From Anaeramoeba flamelloides (Eukaryota > Metamonada > Anaeramoebidae): DNA of 64,000 nt. The stretch covers positions 10,440,501 to 10,504,500 of the forward strand of contig JANTQA010000012.1 in assembly GCA_027625915.1 (NCBI GenBank), in the 5' to 3' direction. The notes beneath the pieces were generated by a model. It ran no database searches, was not told where the DNA came from, and saw nothing but the letters and a program-made list of their open reading frames with translations. Position 1 is the stretch's first letter. Each line of letters begins with the position of its first letter. Below, one piece after another: positions 1-21,184 of the stretch. The position numbers were made by a program, and so were the translations under genes.

Positions 1-803
1 TTCTTTTAAATATATTAAAATCAAAGATCATGTTTTTTTTTTTTTTTGTTTCAAAGTTAATTTTTTCAAATAAGTCAACTTTTTGAAAAAACAAAAAAAT
101 AGTTATATTTAAAAATTATCTTTTTTTTTTTTCTCTAACTTTTTCCAAATTTTGTCAAGTCTGAATTTGGTAGATTTTAATTATTTTTCAAATTCAGTTT
201 ATTTCTGAATTTAGGTTAATATTTGAAGGTATTTTGTTGAATTTCCTCAGAAAAGAAATTAAAATTTCCTTTACAATTTTCCTTTGATTTTGAGCATACA
301 GAGTCAGATAATTTGAAACAAGATCAAAAAAAAAAAAAAGATTCTAGATCTTTTCACATTTACTATTTTATGTTCAAAAAACATGCAAATTCTATCTTTC
401 AAGTTTTCTCGTATTATATCCACGAAAACCATTTTGGGAACATTCAAAGAGATTTCTTAACTTTTTTTTTATATCCAAACTCCCAAAATATAGAATCTAT
501 TGGAAGAACATGGTATTAGGATTCCATTTAAACTTTCTTATTTAAATTACAATTTCATAAATTGTAAATTAACAGATTTTAAAAGTGATTCCTAGTAAAC
601 TTTTAAGTCGTGCTGAATCTAATAAATAATATCTTAATATTATTTTCTCAATTCTTTTCAATTCTATAAACAATTGATTTTATATCGATCTTTAAATTGA
701 ATAAAATATTTATTTTTTAAATCTTATAAAAATTTAATGAAAGGATAATTTTAATTTATTTTAATTTTTCTCTATATTTATATTTTACAAAACTAAAAAA
801 AAG
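1..803. other. AT-rich non-coding stretch, probably the 3' part of an upstream intron of the first BEACH gene
   Basis: No convincing coding sequence is visible here; the only open stretch (about 313-519) lacks an ATG and shows no family resemblance. The stretch ends in A-rich sequence and an AG at 802-803 that can serve as a splice acceptor. The downstream exon enters a BEACH protein in the middle of a conserved helical region, so the most economical reading is that this is intron, with the N-terminal exons off the left edge. A promoter for a short BEACH protein starting at 821 is the alternative. Confidence 0.5.
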
Positions 804-10123
<9,320 letters not shown>

Positions 10124-12884
10124 TTAATTTATAGATTTATTATTTTTTTAAAAAAAGGATTGTGGACCAATAAAAGAATAAATAATTTTTTTTTTTTTTT
10201 TTTATTAGATTATTATTTTTTTTTGAATATATGTCTTTCGCTACAATTTTGGTATTTTTTATTTTTTCTAATTTTCAGTAATCTACGCCAAAAATAATAT
10301 TGGCTCTTATGTTATTATAAAAAATTGAATGGGAATTGTTGATCAATAAACTAATAAAGAAAAAAAATCAAAGATAATAAACAAAAATATTTTTGGCTTA
10401 TTATGAAAACATAATTAAAAATCTATTTATTTGGGATTGAAAAAAGAGTTACTTGTTGTAAATTGAATTTAACAAGGCTGGAAAAGTTCAGATAATCTGT
10501 TTTTTGGATCTTAAGAGATTTCTACAAAATAGATTTGTTTTGAAATACGGAATTCCTTGAAATAAAACAATTTTTTGAAACTAAAGAAGTGAGATATTTT
10601 TTTGGAATAATTTTTTGAAAAATACTGTTTCCATTTTTAATTTTTAAAGGAGAAAACGTTATTTAGTTTATATTAATACTGGAAAAAAAAGTTTTTAATT
10701 GAGTTTTTGAAGTGAAATTTCCGATAAAAAATTAGATCTTCTAATAGATATCGCGGGTTTGGTACTTATTTTAATTCATGAGATTTACTTTTTGTGATTT
10801 TTTATTACCAAGTGGGTTTGTAAAATTACATTATATATTTAGAAAATAAACCTTTTGTAACTTGAATGTTTAGTAGTATGTAGATTTTAAATTCTTTTGG
10901 TTGATGAAAATAACCAAAAAGAGAAATTTAATTTCTCAACCCATAGAAAGAATAGTTTAATTTCAATTTTGGTTTTAAAATTCTTTTTTTTTTTTTGGTG
11001 CATCTTTGTGTATTCAACTTGGTACAGAAAAAAAGGAGTTGTATTTTTTCAAGAAAAAAATTTCATGGTAATTTCAATTTTTGCAAAAATATAAAATATT
11101 TTTCTTTATTAATTCAAATTTCCAAAAAAAAAAACAATTTTTTCTATACAACCCTTTGTACTGGCCTTTAAATTAATTTGATTTTAGAAACTAAAAAATA
11201 AGAAAACCCTGAAAATATTTATATTTATTTTTCAATTTTTTGTATTGGATTCTGGTGGTTTGTTGAATCAAAATAGTGAATTAAGAGTTGATTTTAACAA
11301 TATACTAATCAAATTTTAAATTTTGTATATTTATATAAAAAATTCTTTTTTTAATAAAAGATCAATCCTCCTATATTAAGATATCTGATTTCATTAGGGA
11401 ATAGAAAACTTTTTAAATTTGTTACTAATGATCTTTATAGGAATTTTTTTTGAAAAATCCCGAAAAATAAAATTCCAAAAATGAGCTTTAATTTGAAATT
11501 CCTTGTTCTTCTGTAAGAATATCAAATAAGTAAACGTTTTTTAAAAAAATTAATTGTCTGAATAATGTTATTGGAAGTGTTTTTGTATGTTTTATCCGGT
11601 ATTCTTATCAAAAAAAAATATTTTCTAATTCTGTAAATTGATTATTTTTTTTTTCTTTTTTTCGTTTATTTTTGTTTTTCTTTATTTTTTTATATATTTT
11701 TCTTTTAGTGTTTGGAAATCAAGTTAGAAAAAAAAAATCTTCAAAAAGACAAATAGTATTTCAGAAATTTGAGAGAATGTAATGTTTTTTAGGATTCATA
11801 TATTTATTCTAAAAAATCTTTTTATCAGCATTTTTTTCATGAAACTCAAGAAATAAAAAAAATCTATTGGCTCTTTTCAAAAATCTTTATTCACTTGTTT
11901 TTGGGTTTTATGTTTGATTTTTAAAATTAAACCCGAAAATTTGTTAACTTAGGTTATCACCACTTTTAGATCCAATACTGACAACTTATACACCCCCTCT
12001 AATAAAGAACTTATTTCACACTCTAATATAATTAAACTTAAAATAAACTTCCTTAAACTTTTGAGATATGAATTATAATTTTTGAAATAATTTTATTTTT
12101 TCCATTTAATTTCTAATAAAAATATCTGATCAATTTTTAAAATTTTTGGTTTGAATGATAAAAATAAACATTTTCAAAACATTTTTATTTCTGAGGTAAT
12201 AATACTTTTAATAATTTCTGATGGTTTTTTTGAAAAATAACATTCAAACTTTTTCCTTATTTTAAAGATAAATGGAAAATAAATCAAATATTTCATCCTT
12301 GGAGATCTCTAAAAATATTTATTTTTGATTTTATTTACAATAATTTATCAAATTTACTGAATTTGAAAGATTATGAAATATTTTTTTTCAATTATTTAGC
12401 TTATCTACAAAAAACAAGATATTTGATGATATTTTTTTTAATTTTTTATAATTATTAATTTTTAATTGGAAATTGTTTTCAAATGTGTTGAAACTATTTC
12501 AAAATTTGAGAAATAATATAAAATCTATGAACAATTTTAATTTTTGTGTTTTTAATTATTGATGAAATAATTAAGATTGAGTTATTAATTATTGATGAAA
12601 AATAACCAAATTGGAAAATATTTTCGAGTTTTTGATGTGAATTTTTCAATTTTGAAAAGGTATGTGGGACTGTTAATCATCAAATTTATTGGTGATTTGG
12701 ATTTATATATGCAATATAAAAATTGATTTTGGTGATGTATAAGAAAACTATATTTTTTTCAAGTTTAAAATAATTATTGCATTTGTTTTATAATTAACCA
12801 TTCGGGAAAAAAAGGTAAAATAGAAAAATTAATCATAAGGATTTTTAATTGGAAAATTTGCCAAAAAAAAGAAAAAGAAAAGTC

Positions 12885-13050
12885 AATTAATCCAAGAAAC
12901 AAATTAACTACAAAAAAATTCATTATATTATTTTCAATCAAAACAATAAATAGAATTTAAATTTCCTTTCATATCTAAATCTTTAGAGTGGTTTTGGAGA
13001 TCTGAAAAATAGTCAAAATTTGAACAAATTTTTAATAATAGATTAATCAA
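12885..13050 (+). repeat. Dispersed repeat family S, copy 1
   Basis: It shares a diverged pattern with about 22330-22505 and 37395-37565: AGAAACAAATTAACT, then ATTATTTTCAATCAA, a pyrimidine block, and a core close to GTGGTTTTGGAGATCTG. No coding capacity or terminal structure was found; identity is moderate and judged by eye. Confidence 0.45.
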
Positions 13051-13086
13051 AAAAAAAAAGAAAAAACATTGACAAAAGATAATATT

Positions 13087-13280
13087 GTCAGTTTCCACTT
13101 TTAAGTTACAAACATTTAATGAAATTTAAGGTGAAAAAAAATCAGTATTTAGCCACACATTTTTTTGAATTTTTTTTTACCCAAATTATTTTACTAGAAT
13201 TTGAATTTTGTGACTTAATTTGAGTATTTTCTTGTATGTTAAATTTCGTTGAAATTTTTTGTCTTAAAAGTGGAAACGGG
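13087..13280. repeat. Foldback (MITE-like) element, family 1, copy 1
   Basis: About 194 bp with inverted arms beginning GTCAGTTTCCACTTTTAAG and ending CTTAAAAGTGGAAACGG. The arms continue inward through AAATTTAAGGT and its complement. The interior contains ATTTTACTAGAATTTGAATTTTGT, shared with the copy at 20988-21184. There is no open reading frame, so it is presumably a non-autonomous DNA transposon. Confidence 0.75.
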
Positions 13281-14038
13281 TATATTAAAAAAAACTTTTA
13301 TAGTATTGAATCCTCTATTTTATCTTTATTTATTTATTTTTTCTTTTATTACAGCCATTTTTAATAAGTATATATATATATTTTTTTTTAGATTTTTTTG
13401 GATTTAAAACTTTTTAAAAGTATTTTATTATAATAAAGTCAAAACAGTTTTTTTTAATTGTGCTTTTCTTGATACACCAAATTCTACATCTAAATTTAAA
13501 GGTTGAAGTTTTACTTTATTAAAACAGAAAACTAGATAATATTTTTAATTGTGAAAAATATCTCACTTTTTAAAACTACTGAAACTGATCTAACTTTTCT
13601 TATTTAGGTTAAGTTATCAATTATACATTAGATTGAACATTTTTTCCTAAATTGTAAAATATATTTTTTATCATGAATATTAGAACACTTGGTGGGTTTA
13701 TTTTTATTTGATATTTTTTTATAAATCACTTTATTGAAAACAAGTTTTCTTTCTTCTTCAAAGTAAATATCTATTTGTTTGAAATAAATAAAATATATAT
13801 TGTTTTTGGAACTTTTTCAAAAAAAAAAGGAAAAAAGGGAATCAAACTTTCAAAAATAATAAACCATTTCTGCAAACATAGTAAAAGTAATTCAGATCCT
13901 TTATTGTAGTAATTGTATTTTTTACATTGTCTTCTAATTTCAAGTTTTCAGAAAAATAGGTTTAAATTTTTTTGAATTTCTTATTAAATTTATTTGAACA
14001 TTTTTTTTTATGGTTCTTAATCCCTTAAAATGAAAGTA

Positions 14039-14418
14039 CTTATACTCAAACATTTAAGACCAACATTGACTTCAACAACTCAAGAGAGCTTAAAGCTGAG
14101 AAAAATGTCAAAATTATGCTAGATACTCTACAAAAAATTTTGAAAAAATCCCAAGATACAAATAAGAAAAAATATAAAACAGAACCTTCGACGACAAGAA
14201 AAATGAAATTAACCTCTTAAACAATAACCTTTAATTCACAAATAAAAAACTTCTCCAAAGTAAAAGAGTTACAAAAGAATAATTTTTTGCGGTTCACAAA
14301 ATGCCTTTTAAAAATTAAAAAACAGATTTTTAATCAAAAAAAGTTTGACTTGAAAGAAATAAGATTGATAGAAAACCAACACAGAAAGCGAGGAAAATTG
14401 GAAAGTGTGAAAATTTGA
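14039..14418 (+). other. Coding-like patch upstream of the propeller/solenoid gene
   Basis: One frame reads as a plausible helical, lysine-rich protein for about 60 codons (RELKAEKNVKIMLDTLQKIL), meets TAA at 14218, and continues in the same frame for another 65 codons (FSKVKELQKNNFLRF; KFDLKEIRLIENQHRKRGK) to TGA at 14416. Base composition is less AT-rich than the flanks. It could be a decayed gene, terminal exons of an unrecognised gene, or the 5' leader of the next gene. No start codon or family is recognised. Confidence 0.3.
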
Positions 14419-14564
14419 GCTTGGGATTCGACTTCCAACAACTAAATATTTATATTTTTTTATTCTTTCATTTTCTTTTGATAAACTAAAAAAATAGCAA
14501 CTTTTGCTCAACACCAAACAACAAAAAAATTAATAAACAAACAAAACAGACTTAAGTTTTCACA

Positions 14565-17500
14565 ATGAGCTTCAACAAATATCCAATTTTTAGTATTAAC
14601 AAATTGGCTGAAAGAAATTGCTCTCAAAGAAAAAACAAAATTATTGACGAGCAATTCATATGTAGCACCGAAGGCACCTATGAAAACCAGTATACAGTTT
14701 TAGCCTTTGGGAGTGATTGTAATCGAATTACGATCTTGTTATCTGAAAGATCGTCATTGACCCCAATCAAACGATACTTTCAATTGCCGATCTCAAAAAA
14801 AAAGCCAAAACGAAAAATCTCATGTATGTGTTTTTCCCCAAAAACAGATACCTTGTGTGTGGTCCTTTTAGATTTCACAATTTATTTAATACCCTTAACA
14901 AGGATTTTAATTGTCATGCTCAGCACAGAGAAACGAAATCGGAGAATCAAATTGATAAAATTACACAATCTTCAAAAAGGGTTATCATCTAAAAAGAATC
15001 TTGACTCACAAAAACTGAAATCCTTGGTTACTTATGAAAAGCACAAACTTTTGTTAGACTTAAGCGAAGAGATTACGTGTTGTAAATGGTGGTTGTCTGT
15101 TTCCAAAAGCAATTATTTAATTGTAGGTTCGTTAACAGGCACAGTCTTTCTTGTAGATTTACGAAATGGGACCATTTCCAGAACAATTGATGGCTTAGGG
15201 GGTCCAATTTCAAGTATAGTTTTGTATGGGTGTAGTTTAAATGATGAAAATGAAATTCTTGCCACCCATAAGAAAAGAAAGAAAAAAAATAAACAAGAAA
15301 ATTTAGTCCATACAAAACAGAAGCCAAAGAATCAAAAGACGAACCAATTTTTCGTCAAAAAGAAAAGAAAGAGCACTTCCAGAACTTCAAATTATACACA
15401 TAGTTTAAAACCAAGGTACGTTGTGGTAACGACTTCGAAAAACACATCGAAAATGATCTTGCTTGAGACCATTCATGACATCAAAGCAAACGAATGGAAA
15501 ACAATCATTGAAGCTGGCCCGAAAAAGGAGTTTAAACCAAGGAATTTGATTAAACGATTAAGAAAAGGTTACCAATTTGATCACGAAATCAGAAGAAACA
15601 ATGCCAACGAGGAATCAATTTTGGTAAGGGCATACTCTTCTTCCAATAGTACTATTGAAATTTACGAATCAATAACAAGTAATTTTCCTTTGTTTGTCTA
15701 CCAACTGAGAAATTCGAAAACAAAAATCAAGGCAAAAAACGAAACCAATCAAGAACCAAACAAAAAGCCCAAAAAAAGCGTATTCTTAAACCACGCCAGC
15801 AGTAAACCACTATTGGCCACTTCTAAGAACCTGTTGTGTTGTTGTACCCGAAAAGGATCAAGAAAGGAGGGCCGAACTGAAATTGATCTTATTTCAAAGT
15901 TTTATGCTTCCGATACGCAATCAATTTCAAGAGGGTTAAATGAAAATAAAGACATTGCTTTACTTCAGCGTTTTTTGCTGCCACCAAACGAAACCGTACG
16001 AGGGGTTTTTCAAAAGCCAAGCCAAAAAAAAACGAAAATGATATTTAAAAATTTACACAAATCAAAACCTATTTTTCAAATGAAAAAAAAGAAAAATATC
16101 AATTCCAATAAAGAAGAAATAGGCAAAGAAGATGAAGAAGATGAAGAAGAAGAAGAAGAAAAATACAACGAGTGTAAAGAAATTGCAGAAAGGGAAGAGA
16201 TGAAAAAAGAGAAAAAAGAAGAAAACAAAGAAAAGAAACCAGAAGAAAAACAAGAAGAAGAAAACGAAGAAAAAGAAAAACAAGAAAAAGAAAAACAAGA
16301 AAAAGAAAAAGAAGAAAAAGAAAAAGAAGAAGAAGAGGTTTTTAATAATGACATTTTTATTTTATGGACACAAAAATCTGTTTATGAATTAAAATTAAGA
16401 AGTAATCCAGAAAAAATCTGTTGTGAATTAAATAAAAAATCAAAATTTAATTTATCTGAAAAAATTGGAAAAACATTTGGTTTAAATTTATTTAAAATGT
16501 ATGAAAAAGAAGCTTTTTATCAATTGGATTTATTTTTAAATAAATTTAATAGTAGATGTGATAAAAAATATATCAATCACAATGATAATGACAACAGCAA
16601 CAATAACAATAGCAATAACAATAACAATAACAATAATAATAACAATAACAATCACAATAACGATCTCATCAATACTTATAATTATGAAAAAAATGAACAT
16701 ATCCAATTATCTGCAAAACTTTTTGAATTATCAAATGTAAAACCAGAAAAGGTAGTTTCAACATTGATTAAAATTGGGGCAATAAATCTTTCGATTAAAT
16801 TTTTGAAAAGAAGAATAAAGCAATTAACAAAAAACAAGAAAACAACACCAAATTTTAATTATCTTCATAATAATAATGTCGATGATAATGAACGCTACAA
16901 TGCTGAATATGATATTGGTAATGGTTTCAATAGAAAGAAGAATGTAAATATGAAAAAAAACCAATTAGTTAATAGTCTGCAGAAACAAAAGCCAATTGTA
17001 CTCATTTCAACTTTATTATTAAAATGCTATATTCAACAATTAACCTCAGCAAATATGCCAATGGAAAAATATTCGTTATTATTAGATCAGTTTGATAAAT
17101 ATATTTATAATAATAATTATTATGATCATATATTTGCAATGAAATTATTATTAAAAGTTGGCTTTAGAAAGTATTTTTTTGATGTTGCAAAGTCCAGAAA
17201 TATATTTTCTTTTGCATTATCAATGCTTTATAAGATGGGCAAATACCATCTTGCAAAATATGAAGTAGAGATATTAATAAATTCAGGGAATTCAAAACTA
17301 TTAATCGAATTTGAAAATGGCGTATTTTTTGCTTCTTTGGATCCAATACAAATAATATATTTGATTGGGAGTGATCCTATTCTCATTCCAAAAATTTATA
17401 ATTTAATTCCGCCAATTTTCATTACTTTGGGATTTAATGAGATTTTACAATTAGCCAAGATCATCAAAAAATTTAAAAATGAAATATTCCATTTAATAAA

Positions 17501-18746
17501 AATAAAAAAGTTGAAAATGAAAATTTCAACATTCCAAATTACGAAAATTGTGGAATTAGAAATTATTTGCAAATTGTTTTTAATATTTAAAAATAATCTT
17601 AACAATAATGATAATCATGATGGTGATGGGGACGGGGACGAGGGTGAGAATAAGAATGCAAAGAAGAATAAAAACGAGAATGAGAATAAACAAATAGATG
17701 AAAAAATAATAAAATCTTTGGAATTGGATTTAAGGCAATTTAAACCATATTATAGACCATCAATTATAATTAACAGATGTTTCGATCTTCAATTATTTAA
17801 TATTATTTCGATTATTTATTTATTTTCAAATGAATTGGTATCATCTATTAATTTCTTTTTTTTTGATTTGAAAAAATATTTAAATCACGATAACGATGAA
17901 AATAATCTTAAAAAAATATTGTATAAAGTTAACCAAATGTATAAATTGTTACAAAATGAAAATAAAAACGAATTTGATTCCAAAATTGGCAAAAAATTTC
18001 AAAAATCTTTATTATTATTTTGGAAAGACAATAATTTAAATGTTAAAACAATAGAAAGTTTTTTAAAAAGGCATTTTGATCAATATAAAAAATATTTGAC
18101 TTTAATTTTTGGAAATAATTTAAGGAAAAATATAAATTCTAAATACCCTTTAATTCTAGATTTTACTCCAAATTTTCATATGAAGATCTTGAAATTAAAA
18201 ATTAGTCTTTCGATAAAAAATCTTACAACAGAAATGAAAAATAAAAATCAAACTCGTCAATTATTAATTGGAATAAAAGAAAATTTTGAAAGAAATTTGC
18301 CACAAAATCAATCAATAATAATAACTAATAATAATTTAAATTCTTTGAATCGATTTCGAAACGAGAATAATACAAAATCAAACAAAAGAATAACAAATAA
18401 TAATAAAAAGAAGAGTGGCAGCAGCGGCGGTAATCATGATGAGGGTAATTTTCCTAATGATAGTGACGTTAACAATTATGTGATATTTACTTGTGGCCAT
18501 CATTTCCCCTTTGATTATTATTCTAAAAACCTTGTAGTGGAATTTAAACAAAAAATGGAAAAAGTATTCCCGGAATTGAATCAAACAACAAAATTAATTT
18601 TAGAAAATTTTAAATCAAAATCTATTTCTTCAAGTTGTCCCGTTTGCGTTTTTAATTCCTTTGTTAAAGAATTAATTCTAGATAAAGAAGATAATAATAA
18701 GGAAAAGAAAAATAAGAAAAAATATTACTGGGAGATATTAATTTAA
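14565..18746 (+). CDS. Large propeller/alpha-solenoid protein with C-terminal zinc-binding motif (HOPS/CORVET-like architecture)
   Basis: Intronless, 1,393 residues, with ATG in the context TTTTCACAATGAGC. Residues about 40-330 have WD/propeller-like strands (ISCMCFSPKTDTLCVVLLDF; NYLIVGSLTGTVFLVDLRNG). About 510-592 is a Glu/Lys run, about 674-700 is Asn-rich, and about 710-1230 is helical and Leu/Ile/Lys-rich (YHLAKYEVEILINSGNSKLL), solenoid-like. The C-terminus carries C1310-G-H1312-H1313 and C1358-P-V-C1361, half of a RING-like zinc site spaced by about 45 residues. Propeller plus solenoid plus terminal RING-like motif is the plan of Vps8, Vps41, Vps11 and Vps18, which tether endosomes and vacuoles. 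That link rests on architecture only; I cannot assign a family. Codon use shifts at about 16340, the 5' third being less AT-rich than the rest. Confidence 0.85.
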   Translation: MSFNKYPIFSINKLAERNCSQRKNKIIDEQFICSTEGTYENQYTVLAFGSDCNRITILLSERSSLTPIKRYFQLPISKKKPKRKISCMCFSPKTDTLCVVLLDFTIYLIPLTRILIVMLSTEKRNRRIKLIKLHNLQKGLSSKKNLDSQKLKSLVTYEKHKLLLDLSEEITCCKWWLSVSKSNYLIVGSLTGTVFLVDLRNGTISRTIDGLGGPISSIVLYGCSLNDENEILATHKKRKKKNKQENLVHTKQKPKNQKTNQFFVKKKRKSTSRTSNYTHSLKPRYVVVTTSKNTSKMILLETIHDIKANEWKTIIEAGPKKEFKPRNLIKRLRKGYQFDHEIRRNNANEESILVRAYSSSNSTIEIYESITSNFPLFVYQLRNSKTKIKAKNETNQEPNKKPKKSVFLNHASSKPLLATSKNLLCCCTRKGSRKEGRTEIDLISKFYASDTQSISRGLNENKDIALLQRFLLPPNETVRGVFQKPSQKKTKMIFKNLHKSKPIFQMKKKKNINSNKEEIGKEDEEDEEEEEEKYNECKEIAEREEMKKEKKEENKEKKPEEKQEEENEEKEKQEKEKQEKEKEEKEKEEEEVFNNDIFILWTQKSVYELKLRSNPEKICCELNKKSKFNLSEKIGKTFGLNLFKMYEKEAFYQLDLFLNKFNSRCDKKYINHNDNDNSNNNNSNNNNNNNNNNNNNHNNDLINTYNYEKNEHIQLSAKLFELSNVKPEKVVSTLIKIGAINLSIKFLKRRIKQLTKNKKTTPNFNYLHNNNVDDNERYNAEYDIGNGFNRKKNVNMKKNQLVNSLQKQKPIVLISTLLLKCYIQQLTSANMPMEKYSLLLDQFDKYIYNNNYYDHIFAMKLLLKVGFRKYFFDVAKSRNIFSFALSMLYKMGKYHLAKYEVEILINSGNSKLLIEFENGVFFASLDPIQIIYLIGSDPILIPKIYNLIPPIFITLGFNEILQLAKIIKKFKNEIFHLIKIKKLKMKISTFQITKIVELEIICKLFLIFKNNLNNNDNHDGDGDGDEGENKNAKKNKNENENKQIDEKIIKSLELDLRQFKPYYRPSIIINRCFDLQLFNIISIIYLFSNELVSSINFFFFDLKKYLNHDNDENNLKKILYKVNQMYKLLQNENKNEFDSKIGKKFQKSLLLFWKDNNLNVKTIESFLKRHFDQYKKYLTLIFGNNLRKNINSKYPLILDFTPNFHMKILKLKISLSIKNLTTEMKNKNQTRQLLIGIKENFERNLPQNQSIIITNNNLNSLNRFRNENNTKSNKRITNNNKKKSGSSGGNHDEGNFPNDSDVNNYVIFTCGHHFPFDYYSKNLVVEFKQKMEKVFPELNQTTKLILENFKSKSISSSCPVCVFNSFVKELILDKEDNNKEKKNKKKYYWEILI

Positions 18747-20987
18747 AATGGGAAGCAATGAATAATTATATTTTATAAACTATTTAAATCGTAAATTTCT
18801 AAAGAAATAAAAATGATACAAAGAAATATTCGTCTCTCTATTTGTTAATACATGCACGATACAGAAAATTGGTTTATTCATTTGTATTCGTATAGTTGTG
18901 TTGTTTAAGTTACAAGAAAAAACAATTTAGGGCTGTGTTTTAAATTATTTCCTTTTGCCATATTATTATATATTTCACAAATATTGATACATTTAGAGAT
19001 ATATTTTTTTTTACTTTTTTTTTGTTTATTTTTTTGAGCATTATGTGATCATACTCAAAAAACAAAAATTTATAGTTTCACGTACCGAACTATCTCCTTC
19101 ATTAATGATCATAAATTTTTTTATCTAGAAAAATGGGTATTATCTCACTAGTAAATTAAATTTATTCCAGATCAAGTAAAAGTGATAAAAATATACAATT
19201 TTTTTGTTTTTACAATGTTCGTTCTTTTTTCGTTATCTTTTAAAATCAATTTTTATTTAATATCTTTTTTTTTTTTTTTTAAATTTGCAAGAAAAAAGAT
19301 TAAATGCCGTAATTTAGAAAGAAAATTTTGTTTTACAAGACAAAGAAACAATTATCCAAAACTTGCAATAAAAAGAAAAAACACTTTACCTCAAAATTAA
19401 AATTCTAATAAGTCAATTTGTTATTTTTTAGTTTTAATCGATCTAGAATGGATATACCCAATCCCCCTTTTTTAAAAATTTTTTCTAAAAATAATATTGC
19501 TTTCAAAAATAAAACTTAAATGATGAAACACTATTCTCAAAATCTAAATTAATTGTTAATGAAAATAAGAGGGTACCTTTTTAGTTTTATATATGGGAAA
19601 TATACTGATTTCAAAAAAATACATTAACACTAATAAATTGTTTAGATGCTATTCAATTATCCAAAACTTGAATTACAAAAAAAAAATATTTTTGCAGGAT
19701 CTAAACGAGATTTCATTTCATTTACAAATAATGATAGTAATTTAATCATGTTTTCTATCTAGAAAAAGAAATAAAACCAAATAAAAAGTATTCATAAGTG
19801 TATCAAATGATGAAAATGTTGAAACAAAAAAAATAAATATTTCTAAATTGGTTGAAATTAGTTACAAAATTGTATATTGTTTAATTATTTAGATACCACT
19901 AACGTTTATTATTTTTTTTTTTCTGTTTAAATGTACTCAATTTTAACAAGATATCGATCATTTGGATTTTTTTCAATCAAAATAAAAAAGATTACTTCAA
20001 AAAAAATGAAATTAAAACACATCAAAAAAGATAAAAATTGATAACAATAGTTTAAAATAATACAAAATTAAGGTATTTTCAAAAAAATTGAGATTTTTTT
20101 TTTTACATTTCTGAAAAAAAATCATCTTTTTTAGTGGATGTATTTATTCATTGACAATATAAAATTAAGTTAAATATTAATATTGATTGAATAAATTGCT
20201 AAGGTATTTATTTCAAAAAATATTTGATGAAATATTTCAAAAAAAATGAAAAAAAAAAAAATCTGGTTATTTTGGAGATAAAACAATATATGAATAATTT
20301 CAATAAAAAACTGGAAAGATGGAAAGAATATAAATGCCTTTTTAAACCATAAAATGTATTTATATGTTTAAATTTCGATTTTTTAAATTTTTTTGATATT
20401 AAAAAAGTTATAAAAACTATTTTTTCGATCAAAAAGAAAATAATAAATACCAATTTTAACAACTTAAAAATATCAGATAAAATCGAGATTAGAAAATTTA
20501 ATATCTTTTATTCTATGTAATAGAAAGTTAAGAAAAAATTAAATTATTTTAAAGAAACAATTAATGGTAATTAATAATTTTGTCTATTTAAATACTTTTA
20601 TGAAGATTTATTTTTGTAAGTATATTTTAATTTAAATTTACTATCACTTTTTTGGAAATAACTTATATCCAATTTGATAAATCTGTAAAGTTATTATACT
20701 TCTAAATATCTTAACCTAATACTAAAATTTGAAATTTGACTTATTATAAATTCAAATTTCAATTTTTCAATGATATATTCTTTTTCAAGGTTAGACTTTT
20801 GGAAACGGATATTTGATTTCAAGAATTCTTTTTATCTCTTTTATCTTGAAAAAAATCTTTTTTTGGGTTTTGTATGTTTTTATATGATTAATCCTAATTA
20901 GAATTTTGAAAATAAATTTTTTAAAAAAGTTTTTCATTTGAATAAAAAATAAGAATAGGAGAAAAAATTACAAGGTAATTATTATTA

Positions 20988-21184
20988 CAGTCAGTTCCAC
21001 TTTTAAGATACAAACTTTCAACGAAATTTAAGGTACATAAAAAATTCTCAAATTAAGGTACAAAATTTGGAATTTTTTGTTTACAATTTATTTTACTAGA
21101 ATCTGAATTTTGTACCTTAATTTGAGATTTTTTTATGTTCTTTAAATTTCGTTGAAGTTAGTATCTTAAAAGTGGAACTGAATG
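20988..21184. repeat. Foldback (MITE-like) element, family 1, copy 2, with target duplication
   Basis: About 197 bp. The arms CAGTCAGTTCCACTTTTAAGATA and its complement are separated by the same interior as the 13.1 kb copy (ATTTTACTAGAATCTGAATTTTG). It is flanked by ATTATTATT on both sides, consistent with a target duplication of about 9 bp. A related LINE end at 27.3 kb continues CTTCAATAATAATA without the element and so looks like an empty site. Confidence 0.8.

Larger units (their letters stand above)
10124..14564. other. Intergenic region with foldback element, dispersed repeat and a coding-like patch
   Basis: After the BEACH stop come two AATAAA motifs and long AT-rich, homopolymer-rich sequence without recognisable genes. 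A dispersed repeat lies at about 12885-13050 and a foldback element at 13087-13280. A stretch at about 14039-14415 has less extreme composition and a coding-like frame; it is described separately. Nothing else was recognised. Confidence 0.5.

Noticed and set aside
313-519. 68-codon open frame near the left edge
   Set aside because: It begins with TTG, is low in complexity and shows no resemblance to the upstream part of the BEACH paralogue.
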